Below are positions 47,101 to 58,386 of a stretch of 64,000 bases of DNA, in pieces. This DNA is from Ophioderma brevispina (taxonomy: Eukaryota; Echinodermata; Ophiuroidea; Amphilepidida; Ophiodermatidae). The translations under genes and the position numbers were made by a program. The number at the start of each line of letters is the position of its first letter. Position 1 is the stretch's first letter. The stretch is from the NCBI GenBank assembly GCA_023653785.1, contig JAMKCH010005461.1, positions 119,218 to 183,217 on the forward strand, in the 5' to 3' direction. The notes under the pieces were generated by a model that was not told the DNA's origin, made no database searches, and worked only from the letters and a program-made list of their open reading frames with translations.

Positions 47101-48219
47101 TGATAGTTCTTTAATGACCTCTATAGCCTAGTGACTAGCGAACCTTATGACTAGGGATTTTTTACCCATACCAGCTAGGCTAGTGTATTAACCCTAGGTG
47201 TGTGTTCGGGTGCTGTTAGGCTAGTATTCACCAATGCTACTATACCGAACTAGCTATAGTGATTATCTTCCTCAAGTCAGCGACGTTAGTGAGATATCCA
47301 TTGCCTGAACATTCAATCCTTATCTTGTGACTGAAAGTACGCCGAACACACATGAAGCAGGCACACAAGAAATACCCCTGCCTGATTTGTGACGGTCACT
47401 GAGCATGGAGCAAATGCACTAGAGCAACTATAGGCATCATGCATCAGCCAAGGCGAGTACTTAGCCCTGGATATGAGCCTAGTTTCTGGTGCACTGATGG
47501 CAGTGATGTCTACTCGAAACCTTTACCCATGCTCATCCCTAAATATTAGCCTGGTATGCACTGATTCTAGTTAAACCTTGACTAGTTAGTAGGCAATCAG
47601 CCTAGCTTCTAACCTAATTAGCCCTGGGATGGTGGGTGTGGGGGATGGTTTTTTGACCCACTACACAAATGAACCTGAAGAATTTAGCACTTTAGGCCCT
47701 ATTTATGCACTTTATTATGTAGAATTTATCAGGGTCATGGGTGTCACAAAATGTCACAAACACCCGTGGTGTGGCTGTTTTATGAACCCGTGTTGACTGT
47801 TGACCCATGAATCATGGATTCCCATACGCAGGGGGTGTTAGACCCCCCAAAGTCCACAAAAATTCCACTTTTTGCTCATTTTTTTCATATAAGGTCCAAC
47901 TTTGAAGCTTTTGACAGAAAATCACCTTTTAGTGACGAGATGTTCAAAAATTTAAAAAAAAAAGGACCATTTTATGGGGTTCGGTCCCCTTACCAAAAAG
48001 TCCACCTTTTTTCCAGGTTCCCACCACCCCAAAATAATCCTTTGTATGTCAAAGAATGTTGTAAATGGGGTATTACTATATGGTTACTATGGTTACTATT
48101 GGCACATGAAGTTCAATTGAATGAATTTAGACTCACGTTTTCACTAAGGCTAGTAGTCCATGAATGCTTTTAGACCAAAGCTAGTCATGAGCTGCCTTGC
48201 CTATACAATCATGCTGCAT
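44178..48219. other. Satellite-rich interior of the 8.6 kb element, no gene recognised
   Basis: Short frames (44111-44392 minus, 44907-45116, 45220-45460, 45627-45872 and 47814-48173 plus) have no known domains. The last, 119 codons, crosses C- and A-rich low-complexity sequence. At 46560-46740 the GCTAGTCAT minisatellite recurs in both orientations. TCAGTGATTT (about 46750) faces AAATCACTGA (about 47094), a possible small MITE. Confidence 0.45.
46560..46740. repeat. Dispersed patch of the GCTAGTCAT minisatellite, inverted halves
   Basis: The left half has TTTGCTAGTCATATAAAAAA units. The right half has the opposite orientation (TTTATGACTATTGAACCC, TACTAGCGAAACCCC). The same unit makes up the internal minisatellite of the 858 bp duplication 2.5-4 kb away. 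Confidence 0.75.
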
Positions 48220-48916
48220 GTCCAAACTTTTGATCTGTCCAAGAATGCCCTCAATCCACGAATCATCACCAATTCCGTCATCGCATTCTATAGCATGACT
48301 AGGAGGCCGGAGGCTTCGTCGTCGGTAGTAAACCTGCTCACCGTGCCCTCACCGTGATGACAAGCCGTTTCCATATCCACACGGCAACGTATAGCCACCG
48401 TCGCGTGCGCATTTTATTCAAATGTCTGGCGGAAACGGCCTCATCAAATTTTGATCAGAAACTTCTCTTTAAAAAAATGCGAGGCTTTTTTTAACTTTTG
48501 TTCACGAGGTTTCGTTTAAGAACATATAAGCATTGCCGTCTATTATTTTTTGAGCCCAAATTTTCAAAATGCTTTGACATTTGGCGCTTGTTCGGTTTTG
48601 AAAATGGAAGGCGAAAATTTTTGCACTTTTTTAAAAACAAACTCAATTTCTTATTAACTACATCATACGTTATAAAAACATTTTCTTTTTTCTTGTTTTC
48701 CCCATTCGCACGTGTAACTAATTTGCACAACCAAAAGCTGTAACCTGTAATGTTTCTATTCTATTTCACCTTCATCTCAGTTCTATCTTGCTTCAACATT
48801 ATAATTTTTGGATATTTTTCGGCTAAGCCATAGCAGCTTCAATTGCTTTGTTAACGTCTCAAAACACCACTTCCGGGATCTCGAAATCCCGGTTCGCGCA
48901 TGCGCTATGCGTTTGC
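48220..48916 (-). repeat. Right inverted-repeat arm of the 8.6 kb element
   Basis: Inverted counterpart of 40303-40920. The palindrome near the tip is also kept here (CCGGGATCTCGAAATCCCGG, 48873-48892) although its central bases differ from the left arm. The outer 550 bases align well. Nearer the centre the match weakens and the inner limit is approximate. Confidence 0.8.
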
Positions 48917-49596
48917 CCCACCGTAGGATACTAAAAAAAAAAAAAATACGGGTTACCTACCCCACGCCTAAACAGGTTTGAAAAAAAGAGAAAATTACGG
49001 GTGAATCTTGACTTGTTAATATTTATAAAATATGAACTCTATAGCCAAGCACCGGATGCTGAAATTACGATTAATAAAAAATACGACTACGGGAATGTTG
49101 TGACGAGAGGGGGGGGGGTGGGGCATCTACATGGCGAGAACGTTATATGGGAGTTTGGAGGGTATGACAAATATGTGGAAACGGATCGGGAACTACAGCT
49201 TACCCCCCGGGGAGTAGGCCTACTTTGATTAAAAAAGTACACGGAAACGTATACGGGATTAAATATTGAAGTTTATATTTTAAAAAAATACGTAGAAAAA
49301 AATAAAATATACGGAAAGTATATACGGTATTAAATATTCAATTGACACTGGGTGTAGTCGCTTAGGGCGATCGGTAACATATTATGAATTTGATGTAATT
49401 AAAGTGTTAAAAAATCCAAAATTTTGTGCGAACTCGGGAGTCCTAAAGTTCAGTGGATACTGGTTTGTGCAAGTCTCGCCATGCATAGTTTGTCACTTCT
49501 TCAGTGACGCTTCAGTTTCAGTGATCGCTCCCGATGTGAGAAGTATTTAAGCCCTCAACTATCGTGAGCCCGCGCGAATCGCGGGCCTCCCGCTAG
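48917..49596 (+). mobile_element. Repeat X, copy B, right part with terminal hairpin
   Basis: Resumes the X sequence with ATACGGGTTACC..CCCCACG, GAAAATTACGGGTGAA, a poly-G run near 49111, CGGGGAGTA and CGGTATTAAATATT. It ends in TTCAGTGATCGCT and the CTAG-closed hairpin at 49559-49596. Two subrepeats of about 240 bp are present against three in copy A. Confidence 0.8.
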
Positions 49597-49598
49597 TG

Positions 49599-49830
49599 AT
49601 CCAAATTTTAGACGTTGTCATAGGTTTAACACGTGAAACATGAAATCTTGACGAAAAAGTCTATTTTTTATGTTATGAAGCAACATGTTTCTTATTCCAA
49701 AACCTTTAGAGCTGAGAATCAACTCCACAGTAAGGGTTACTTTGATATTTTTTATGTATGAATACGTAAGAGAACTAGATCGAATGTCACGGAGAACACC
49801 CATGGTAGAACCACATCAATGCGCCTACAG
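49599..49830. mobile_element. Truncated copy of the hAT MITE at 24611
   Basis: Shares AGGTTTAACACGT, GAAATCTTGACGAAAAA, CTTATTCCAAAACC and AATCAACTCCAC with 24640-24850 in the same orientation. Its left end is lost exactly where the terminal hairpin of X copy B ends, and its right end is missing. Confidence 0.75.
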
Positions 49831-49864
49831 CTTATTAAAAAAGAAGTTCACTAAATTTTGTCGT

Positions 49865-50195
49865 CATAGGCGTAAATCCCGGGGGATGGGGGATAGATCC
49901 CCAATATTTTGATTAGGAGGGGATGGTTTAATAATCACCCCCCCCCCCATGTTGAGCCCCGTGTCAATGTGTTTTGACCAAAATAACCTCATATGTTACC
50001 ATAATAGTTTGCTTAGGCGGGCCATTTTGTTCTAATTACAATTACCTTTAACGATTTTAGCTTCTAAATGGCAAAATTTTTAGCGCGCTCGCGCGCACAT
50101 GTGCTAGTAATGGGTCTTTTCAGCAGACCCCATTGTCATTCATGAAATTTGTCATCAACCCCCTCTCCCCATGTAAAAATAAATTTACGCCACTA
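49865..50195. mobile_element. hAT-type MITE with 8 bp target duplication (GGCGTAAAT ends)
   Basis: Inverted ends CATAGGCGTAAAT and, from the right on the minus strand, TAGTGGCGTAAAT. Direct 8-base repeats TTTGTCGT lie at 49857-49864 and 50196-50203. The interior is low-complexity, with GGGGGATGGGGG on the left and CCCCCTCTCCCC on the right. Open frames do not encode a transposase. The 8 bp duplication supports hAT. Confidence 0.8.
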
Positions 50196-50364
50196 TTTGT
50201 CGTGGTTTATTAAAAAATCTACGTCTCTGTAAATTATATATCATTGCAAAAATCCCTGCTAAAGCGGTAAATTAAGCATGCTTCCACATAGGGCTGATGA
50301 GCTGATTAGGACAGCTTGCTTATCCACAATTTATGTTTATTTTTTTCTCTACTTTTTACCTTTA

Positions 50365-50644
50365 CAGGGCCCAGAAAATGAGATTATAAAACATACCCAA
50401 ATCTTTTGGGACTTCCATTGCAATAATAGGGCCCAGAAATAAGATGCATGCACCAGTGACATCATTTGTGAAAACGCTTGATTATCATCAGTGCATGAAT
50501 AGATTCACACCGTCACCGGAATTTTCTATTACTCTCTGATAATCAATGTCCGCAAATGATGTCATCACCAACCCAAATATTGAATGCTTTCTTGCCCCTC
50601 CTTGTAGACTTAACCCAAACCAATTCTATTTGCATTCCTGGGCG
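50365..50644. mobile_element. Decayed TTAA-type MITE, CCCAGGAAATG family, copy 1
   Basis: Matches 57845-58138 along its length: AATGAGAT.ATAAA, ACCAGTGACATCAT, GAATAGATTCACACC, CACCAACCCAAATATTGAAT and CCCCTCCTTGTAGACTT. Its ends have drifted (GGGCCCAGAAAATG and GCATTCCTGGGCG) and the TTAA flanks are lost. Confidence 0.8.
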
Positions 50645-50649
50645 CTCTC

Positions 50650-53600
50650 AGTATATCAATTAAAGAAACTAGAGAAATATGCATCCTCAAAAAAAAAACC
50701 TCGCGTCCTCAACAAATGAAAACTATACTGCCTTCTACGTGATAGCTTAAAATATTAAGATGATCGACCTTGTCCGTTGATCCCGTCGAGCCTACTTACT
50801 CGGACCACCTCACTAACTTACTTGTTTTGTGCGTTTTCTGTGAAATCAACAGTTGCAATCTACGAGTGGAAAGCATTTCCTATCACATTGCTCATCTTCT
50901 TAACCTTTCTCTTTGCATGAATTGTTAGCTGATATGATGCTGATGTAACACTAATCTAAAATCCAAAAAAGAAAATGGATGACCATCAGGAGAATTTCTC
51001 AGGATTGTGTATAGTGTCCGGTGTCAAGGTTCAGAACGCTTCCATTACCATACAAAATAGCGATAATTAAATATTAGGCTCGTTGGGTGCTGCGCCTATC
51101 ATATTTTGCGGGATAGACTAACCTGAAATCTTTATCATTTTGCATGAATCAGCATTGGTCGATGCAATATGGCTACCCGCAGAAAGGTCGTGTGGGTATA
51201 TACGCTCGTCGGTTTGGCATAACATAGTATGCACACTGAGATACAACAACATTAAACACTGTAAACATTAATTTGTCACGAAAGAGTTCTTATTTACAAA
51301 CTTAAAACTTGTCATCAAATATTCGTTGATCATTCAGAAAATAAGCTAAATCATGTTTTCATAATGTTCAATAACATTTTTCAGGCTGTTCAATTAATTT
51401 TTATCATCACCGATGTTTTCATGACTTATAAAATTTCACTTTTTAAAAATTGCATGAACAAATTAATGAATAACAACGTGTTGTTGACTTGTCATTTTTA
51501 GTACATGACAATTCATGATAGACTAAATGCCAAATAATGCAATCATAATGTTGTCATTTTGATGGACAGGCTCAATTTAATGACACAATATAAATTCATA
51601 CCGTCATTAATTGTCATACACTCAACGTTAATTTGTAATGTACTAACATGACACTTTTTGGTCAACAAGGACTTTTTCATTCATTATTTGTCATGCATTT
51701 GTAAAAAGGGAAATTTTATAAGTCATTTTTTTTTTTTTTAATTTTTCTTGATAAAATTGATTTGAAATCTGATATTGTTAATTGACAATATGAAAATATT
51801 ACGCTTAATGATATTAAGCTGAATGATAAAAAAATCTTTGCATGACAATTTTTTCATTTGTCCAAATAAGGCCCTTTCCGTGACAAATAAATGTTTTCAA
51901 TGAAGGGTCTTATCATTTTCATTACGTTGAATATCCAGGGTTTTACGATACAGCTCAATTTCCGGTTCTCGATTTATAAAATTGGGGATCAACTCATTTC
52001 ATTTGCATAAATACGTTTGGTAAAAGAAAATTCAGTGGTGAATATACACAAATAATGCATATCTTTCTAATCCTGACAATATTTAAACGTTTCACTGTGA
52101 CATTTTATTTTTTAAATTTATACCAGGTTTGGTTTTTCGAATTCAGCCACCTAACACAACAATCAAGGGGTGAAACCCATTCAAACCAGTCGTTTCCGTG
52201 ATGGGCGCTGACAATTTTGAATATTGCACGGAAAATTATTATTTTTTGGATGCTTGTATACCACACTAATGCCATTCGATACACACAATCCGCCAAAATC
52301 TCAGTTGTGGATTGGTGGGTGTTTAGTGGGGTGGTTAATTTTTGTCCTACCCATTGCCACACAACGAATGAAATGACTCATCAGTCGTCTGATTTAAATA
52401 CCGCCATCAATATACATCTTTTCAATCTTTTCCACACCTACGCGCGCATTGCATTATGAGAAAAAAGAGTACTTGAGCAACAATGATCCAGTTACACTAT
52501 TCTTACACCATGGCCACCTCTAAACACACATACATTAATTTTATCACTACCGATTAGTGTATGCGAAGCGGCACCCACAGTATGTGAAGAAGCGGAGGCA
52601 GCCATATTGCTTTCTATTGTTTGTACTCTATGATTTTCTTGTGGTCGGGCAAAACATGCCGAGACGGTTTCTAAAGATTACGTAGCGTTTTGCCTCTCTA
52701 TCTTATATAGAACCTCTTTTTCTAACAATACGTAGGGATTATTGTCCGACATTTAAATCCACGGCAAGAAGTGACTTTTACGAAATTCACTTTCCCCTCA
52801 AGCATGGGCAATGGAAACACCGGAGCTATGTTATTCACTTGCTAATCTGACCGTCAAAGATTCCTTTGTTATTTGGAGTACCCATAAGGTGTAGGAAGTG
52901 GCTTTTTAATACTGATGAATCCTGAGCAAAATGTAAAAAAAAATAAAAAAGGCTTTCTCCGTTATCGGATTTCGCTTTTGCTAAATCCCTAAAAGATCAA
53001 ATCCCTAAAAGATCAAACCGGAAATATTAAACCAGTGGGCCTACTCGTTTTGATTAATTAAACTTCTCTCATCTCTGTATTTTGCAGTAAGAGCAGCAAT
53101 GCGACTATGTTCAGATTATAGGAATAACATTTTAGGCTGCAATCGCACTCCAAATTTGGTACTGAAGTTGTAAAGTTGAAAATATCATTAAAATATGCCA
53201 CAGCGGGAAATCTTTGGATAGTTAGTAAAATAAAAATATAATACGTCTGAGGAGAAAGGGTAAGTCTTCTCTGGTCTGAGTGACTTGAATATATTAGAAA
53301 ATCATCTTCGATGAAAACGTCCTACCTATTGGATTCTTATGTATTATGTGATCGGAACCATATTATGCTATAGTACGTCCCGGCAGAAGGACACCTGCTC
53401 TTAAATAGGAGATATCACTCACCTTATAGGTATTTTATATTAAGCAGCGTTATGCTTTTAATGCTGTTCATTTTGGCTACACGGTAATAATCAAAGAAAA
53501 CAGGAATATATGAAGAACTTCCTTCTTCATTATTGGCCGTTGCATATCCGTCATTTTCCTATTGAACCTAGGGGTCGCGGCGCAACTCTATGCTGATGGC

Positions 53601-56239
53601 TATTAAATTTCTTGTCGCGTCACATAGTCAATAGTTGTACTATTGACCGAAACTTTTGCATTAGCGCGGTCCAACAAGAGGCAAATGACTCTTTTGGTAG
53701 TCACTATTGTTCGAAAATTCGCATGAATTCAATAAAGATGACGGGAAAAGGTTGGTAAAGTTGGCTTAAAACCTACGTTCGCAAATGAAATCAAAACAAA
53801 TACAAAAAACACGCTGAATGATTGGTTTTTGGAGAATTCCTTGACCTATCTCTGTGTTATATGGTTTAGATAGGTCGACAACGTCTGGGTAATGGCGTGT
53901 AATTTATTTTTTCGTATCTGATGAAGAGCAATCATAAATGTATGTGATATGCGTGTAAGACATCTTCATACCTCAAAGCCGTTGTCCTGTCATTTACTAT
54001 GTTATGATTAAGTTATCATTTATATTCACTAGCTGTTCCATACTGTACAGTTTGGCTTTTCAATGCCTTACCATACCTGCCCGTAAAATGGAATTTCTTT
54101 TCCGTGTCAACTCCACTTCGGTATTTCTTATGTGCAAGTAATAAAGAAGTGTTAATCCCATATTCAGTGGGTCTTTAAGGTGTGTTGTGGAAATGTGTCC
54201 AAAGTGAGTCAACAAGCACAAACATTGTTTCGCATCAACACGATGGCTGAGTTTGATGCTAGTGACAAAATTATAATTACACTTTTGAATTATTATTTGG
54301 AAATATTCAACACTATTTCAAATATAATACAAACATAAACAAAAACACAAATATTAATAATAAATTATAATATAATCTAATATAATAAATATAACGCTAA
54401 CAACAATTTGGGCAAGTTTTCCATATTCACGTATTCACAAGGTTATAATGAATTGAAATGATGGTGTTACACTACGCAATGCTAGGCATGTTGGCAATCA
54501 TTTTATCAATGGAAATGAGGAAAAGGGCTATCCATTGGATCAAAATCAAGTGTCCTGTGCTCTTTTTGTGCCGTGCTAGACATGTTCCCCTTTTTTTTCT
54601 GGTAACCAAATTTTTAATGTAATTGTGATTGAATTCCGCCCGGCTTTCAATGCAAAACCACAACAGGGTATAGGTAAGGGACCGGTGATGGATGGGGGAA
54701 TGGGGGTGGGGGTGGCAACCCCATTTCCGGAAGACAGGGGGGCAACAGATATTTGAAAATTGATTCTCATATATCGGTGCGAACAATTCTTGAATGATAC
54801 ATGCGTGGTAGTGAGACGAAACATAAGTCTAACTTCAAAGGCCGTGTTGCGGTTTTCTGGGGCGCCTATGTCCTTATTTCTGATCTTGTAAGCACGCATT
54901 GAAAATCCAGAAGTATGTAAGACAATTATAAAACAGAAAAAATGACTCTTCTCTTGACCAAGCACATGGATGGATTTTGTTATGATCTGAAAGTGTCCAA
55001 AACAAACTTTCTTAAATAAATTATGGAGACCGCGATTCAAATTTCAAATAAAGATCCTCCTTGGACGTGCCGTATAATAGGAATATAATACACCGTGATA
55101 AATTGAACGCACGTCGAAATCAAACTTCAATTTCTATGCAACACGTTTGCAAGGCGAGGCAACAGGTATTAAAATAATAATACGACAACAGCTACATCAC
55201 ATGAAGTAGAAATAAGAAAATGTCACAATGCTGCGTGCACGCATCTCACCTTTAAATGGAGACGAATTTTACCTTAGAGTAATCCCCTCGAACGAAAACA
55301 CAAATTGTTAATGTTTCCCCTGCTGCTTGTTCATTTTCTCTACGCTTTTTCAAACGCCGGGCAGCTTGATGTATACCCCTATTTCATTTAGCTTTTCATT
55401 CTAACTATTTACTCTTTGAGCAAAAGGTCTGGTTCTTGATGTGCTCATGGCCATTCTATTCTCTTGTGGTTGGCACTATTGAACAGTTCCAATGACAAAC
55501 ATACTGGCAGGTAAAAGAAAATCCCTAATTGAATTCTCCGACTATTTCTTCAAATGTAGAAGAATAGAGCAAAAGTAGGTAGCCATTGGGAGATTTTATT
55601 TGTAAGATAACGTCTCTCTCATCGGTTGAATCGTTTTGACTCTTTCGGCATGATTTAAGATTTCTTTTCTCTAGGAGATCAAACACACCGCAATTAACGT
55701 AACGTTAATAATCAAATCATTTCTGGGGAGAAAGAGTTCACGGGAATTACGCACGTGTACTTAGCTTTAAGGCGCACGCTTCGCTTGATACATTTTGAAA
55801 AGAGCTAATATAATAGCGGATGAAGTAAGTTGTGATCAGATTCATAAATGCCGTGCTTTTTGTATTAGAATATAAGGCATAATGAGTAAGATATGTATGC
55901 AAGGTTTTGCCTGATAATTGTGCTACAAAAATAAAAGGTCATGGAAACGTAAGTAGGCTATGACATCAGTACTTCGTTATTTTTTATTGTAAATGTTCCA
56001 TTTGCCTTATTTTCAAACAACGTGTGCTTACCCTGAAGCAGCACTTCAAGGCCTAGACATTTGTCTGACGTGGGATGTAGCGGTTAATTTAGAAAAGAAC
56101 AAGAACCAAATTACGCTAGATATCACATTAAATTTTGACAAGCGTTGAATTGAAATTGATCGATTGCAAATGACAGGTTAAGCCAAGGAAAGCAACATTT
56201 AACGTCATATCTTCACCTTTGTAACTATTCTAAGTTGTC
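50650..56239. other. No gene recognised
   Basis: About 5.6 kb without a recognisable domain or repeat family. The longest frame of the window is here (54576-55040, minus, 154 codons). It has no recognised motif and part of it is Pro-rich low complexity from a G-rich island near 54695-54740. At 51300-51910 the pentamer GTCAT or its complement is unusually frequent. This is the most likely place for a host regulatory or intronic region, but nothing proves it. Confidence 0.4.
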
Positions 56240-56241
56240 TA

Positions 56242-56602
56242 CACTGTTAAAAAAATTTCCGTAAATTAAGAAAACAGATTTTCCGTAAATTTACGGAAAA
56301 TCTGTTTTAGAAAACAATAAAAATAAAAAACATAAAAAATAGCTAAAAATGTTAATTTACGGAAATATTTCAAAAATTTCTGGCAGCAATATTTCCGGAC
56401 TTTTTTTTTTGGTTCCGTAATTTTAAATTACGGGAAAATTCTGTTAAAATACATATTTTTTTCCATAATATGAGACAAATTTCTGTAAAATTACTGTCAA
56501 AGTTCCGTTAATTGACAAAATTTCTGTAAATTTACCCTAAAAATGACTGGAAATACTGCTGCCAGAAATTTCCGTAAATTTACGGACATTTTTTTAACAG
56601 TG
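56242..56602 (+). mobile_element. MITE with CACTGTTA ends and many TTTCCGTAAATT repeats, copy 1
   Basis: Ends CACTGTTAAAAAAATTTCCG and, from the right on the minus strand, CACTGTTAAAAAAATGTCCG. The flanking dinucleotide TA is found on both sides (56240-56241 and 56603-56604). The interior repeats TTTCCGTAAATTTACGGAAA palindromes. Copy 2 at 62251-62600 is in inverted orientation. CACTG termini occur in Chapaev and EnSpm/CACTA elements, but the TA flank argues for other groups, so the superfamily is left open. Confidence 0.8.
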
Positions 56603-56753
56603 TATATTATCCCGTGACCCATAGAAAAGCCGTTTTGTCTGCATGTGTTTGATTTTTAGAATAATTATTAGAAATACCCCGTGCGCCGAAACAAACTAAA
56701 TGATGAAACCGTATTTAATTGAACTCCGAAAAATCCGAAATGCAAACATTATC

Positions 56754-56774
56754 GTGTGTGTGTGTGTGTGTGTG
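56754..56774 (+). repeat. (GT)n microsatellite
   Basis: About ten uninterrupted GT units. Confidence 0.95.
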
Positions 56775-57844
56775 CTGAACATTGTAAAACCCTAGATGCA
56801 ATAACCTCTGTTTGTGTCGAAGAATTGTAAAAGCAAAACCTGCTATACAGTTGAATTCATGGAGAACTGTAAGCAACATTTAGTTTCTTATATTAAAGCA
56901 ATAATACTACATTTCTTCGTTCTTCGTTGATTTACTCCAAAAAAGTAAACATGACTGAAGACGTTTCCATGGTGATAGGCATAAACGAACATAATGTCCA
57001 GTTGTGCATGTACCATGAAGATAAAAGTGCACGTAAAAATCACCATCAACACACTAGAGTGAATGATGTGTGGAAGTGGGCTTACCTGCCTCAGCTACAG
57101 CCTGGAAGACAACAATAATTGGAGCAGTTACTTGTTCTGGTAGGCGATTTCACGTTGGCACAGTTCTGACATAAAAAGAATACTTGTATCACTTACGGCT
57201 GAGATAGGATGAATGCACACACGCTGGAAATGATAGATCGATGAGGTTATGATGTTTCTTGAAGAACGTGATACACTGGATTATCAGGCATTATCAGGCG
57301 TCTTTTCTCTAGTAAATCTAAGTCGAGTTGTTTGAGTAGATGTGTGTATCTAGCATATTCTCCACAGATAAGCCCGACAACTTGTCTTTGGACTACTTCC
57401 AGTGCCTTCATGTCAGTTCCAACATATGGATACCACGCAGCTGCGGCATGCTCTAATTGTGGCCCCAAAGCCTGATATGCCCAAAGCTTGATTTTGTAGA
57501 ACATGGCCTTAGAGTCCGTCTGATGATACCAATAGTGGTACTTGCTTTGGATGTTATATTAACTACATATGCGTTTCTTCCTTGTGAGGTCACTGGATAC
57601 GGTGACGCCAAGATATTTGTCACTCAGTGTTCTTTCTATGGCTCGGTTGGAGACATTGTAGTTATAACTTCTTTTTTTTTTAAATTTTTCTGGTGATGGT
57701 AAATCATTGACATTGTGATGCATTGAAGCCCATTTTGCCACTTGTCCGCCCATTAACACAGTGTTTAGATTTTTTTTGGAGCTGCTTTGGTCTTCTTTTC
57801 CGGATCTCTCTGTACAAGATGCTGTCATCAGCAAAAGTCCTTAA

Positions 57845-58138
57845 AGGTCCCAGGAAATGAGATGATAAACCTAGTCCAAATCTTTACGGACATTCCATTC
57901 CAATAAACAGGGCCACAAAAAAGAATACACTACCAGTGACATCATAAGTGAAACTATTGATTTTCAGTCAGTGCCATGAATAGATTCACACCAGTCACCC
58001 GGAATTGTCTATTACTCTCTGAAAAATCAATAGTTTCCCCAATGATGTCATCACCAACCCAAATATTGAATGCTTTATCGCCCCTCCTTGTAGACTTGAC
58101 ACAAACCACATCAATTTTATATGCATTTCCTGGGACCT
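57845..58138. mobile_element. TTAA-flanked MITE, CCCAGGAAATG family, copy 2
   Basis: TTAA at 57841-57844 and 58139-58142. Inverted ends AGGTCCCAGGAAATGAGAT and, from the right, AGGTCCCAGGAAATGCATAT. It is 294 bp with no transposase. It lies in the CR1-like relic between INDIADEVN and FADD, and the reading frame of the host relic is continuous across the target if the insert and one TTAA are ignored, so the insertion is precise. The short frames inside (57976-58242, 57954-58220) are incidental. Confidence 0.9.
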
Positions 58139-58386
58139 TTAAGATGGTATTCACTTCGTCTGCTATGTCATTAATATATAACAGGAACAAGGTCGGGCCT
58201 AGCACTGAGCTCTGCAGCACACCTGATCTTACTGGCGTCTAGGATGTGTGTGACAACAACATTCACAACAACACATTGCATCTTGTTACTGGAACCCTTT
58301 GATTCAATTCAAGGTTTAACCCCTTATTTCACAGTGATGAAGTTTGACAGCAAGTCTTTGGTGGGGTACCTTATCAAAGGCTTTAT

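Larger units (their letters stand above)
40303..48916. mobile_element. Large terminal-inverted-repeat element, about 8.6 kb, inside X copy B
   Basis: The two tips are inverted copies: GCAAACGCATAGTGCATGCG at 40303 and GCAAACGCATAGCGCATGCG read inward from 48916 on the minus strand. Homology continues far inward (see the two arm entries). Repeat X is interrupted precisely by this block, with its left part ending at 40302 and its right part resuming at 48917, so the whole 8.6 kb behaves as a single insertion. No transposase, integrase or polymerase was recognised inside. The content is satellites, a MITE and duplications. No clear target duplication was found. Candidates are a non-autonomous relative of a long-TIR DNA transposon or a giant foldback element. 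The class is unknown. Confidence 0.7.

Noticed and set aside
47814..48173. 119-codon frame inside the 8.6 kb element as its transposase
   Set aside because: Low-complexity, no catalytic motif, A- and C-run dependent. Looks like a dispersed repeat.
40303..48916. Polinton/Maverick
   Set aside because: Long inverted ends fit, but length is about half the usual and no polymerase B, integrase, protease or capsid-like frame was recognised. No 6 bp target duplication seen.
54576..55040. Longest open frame (154 codons, minus) as a host gene
   Set aside because: No recognisable domain. Part is Pro-rich translation of a G-rich island and there is no supporting context. Chance frames of this size occur in 64 kb.
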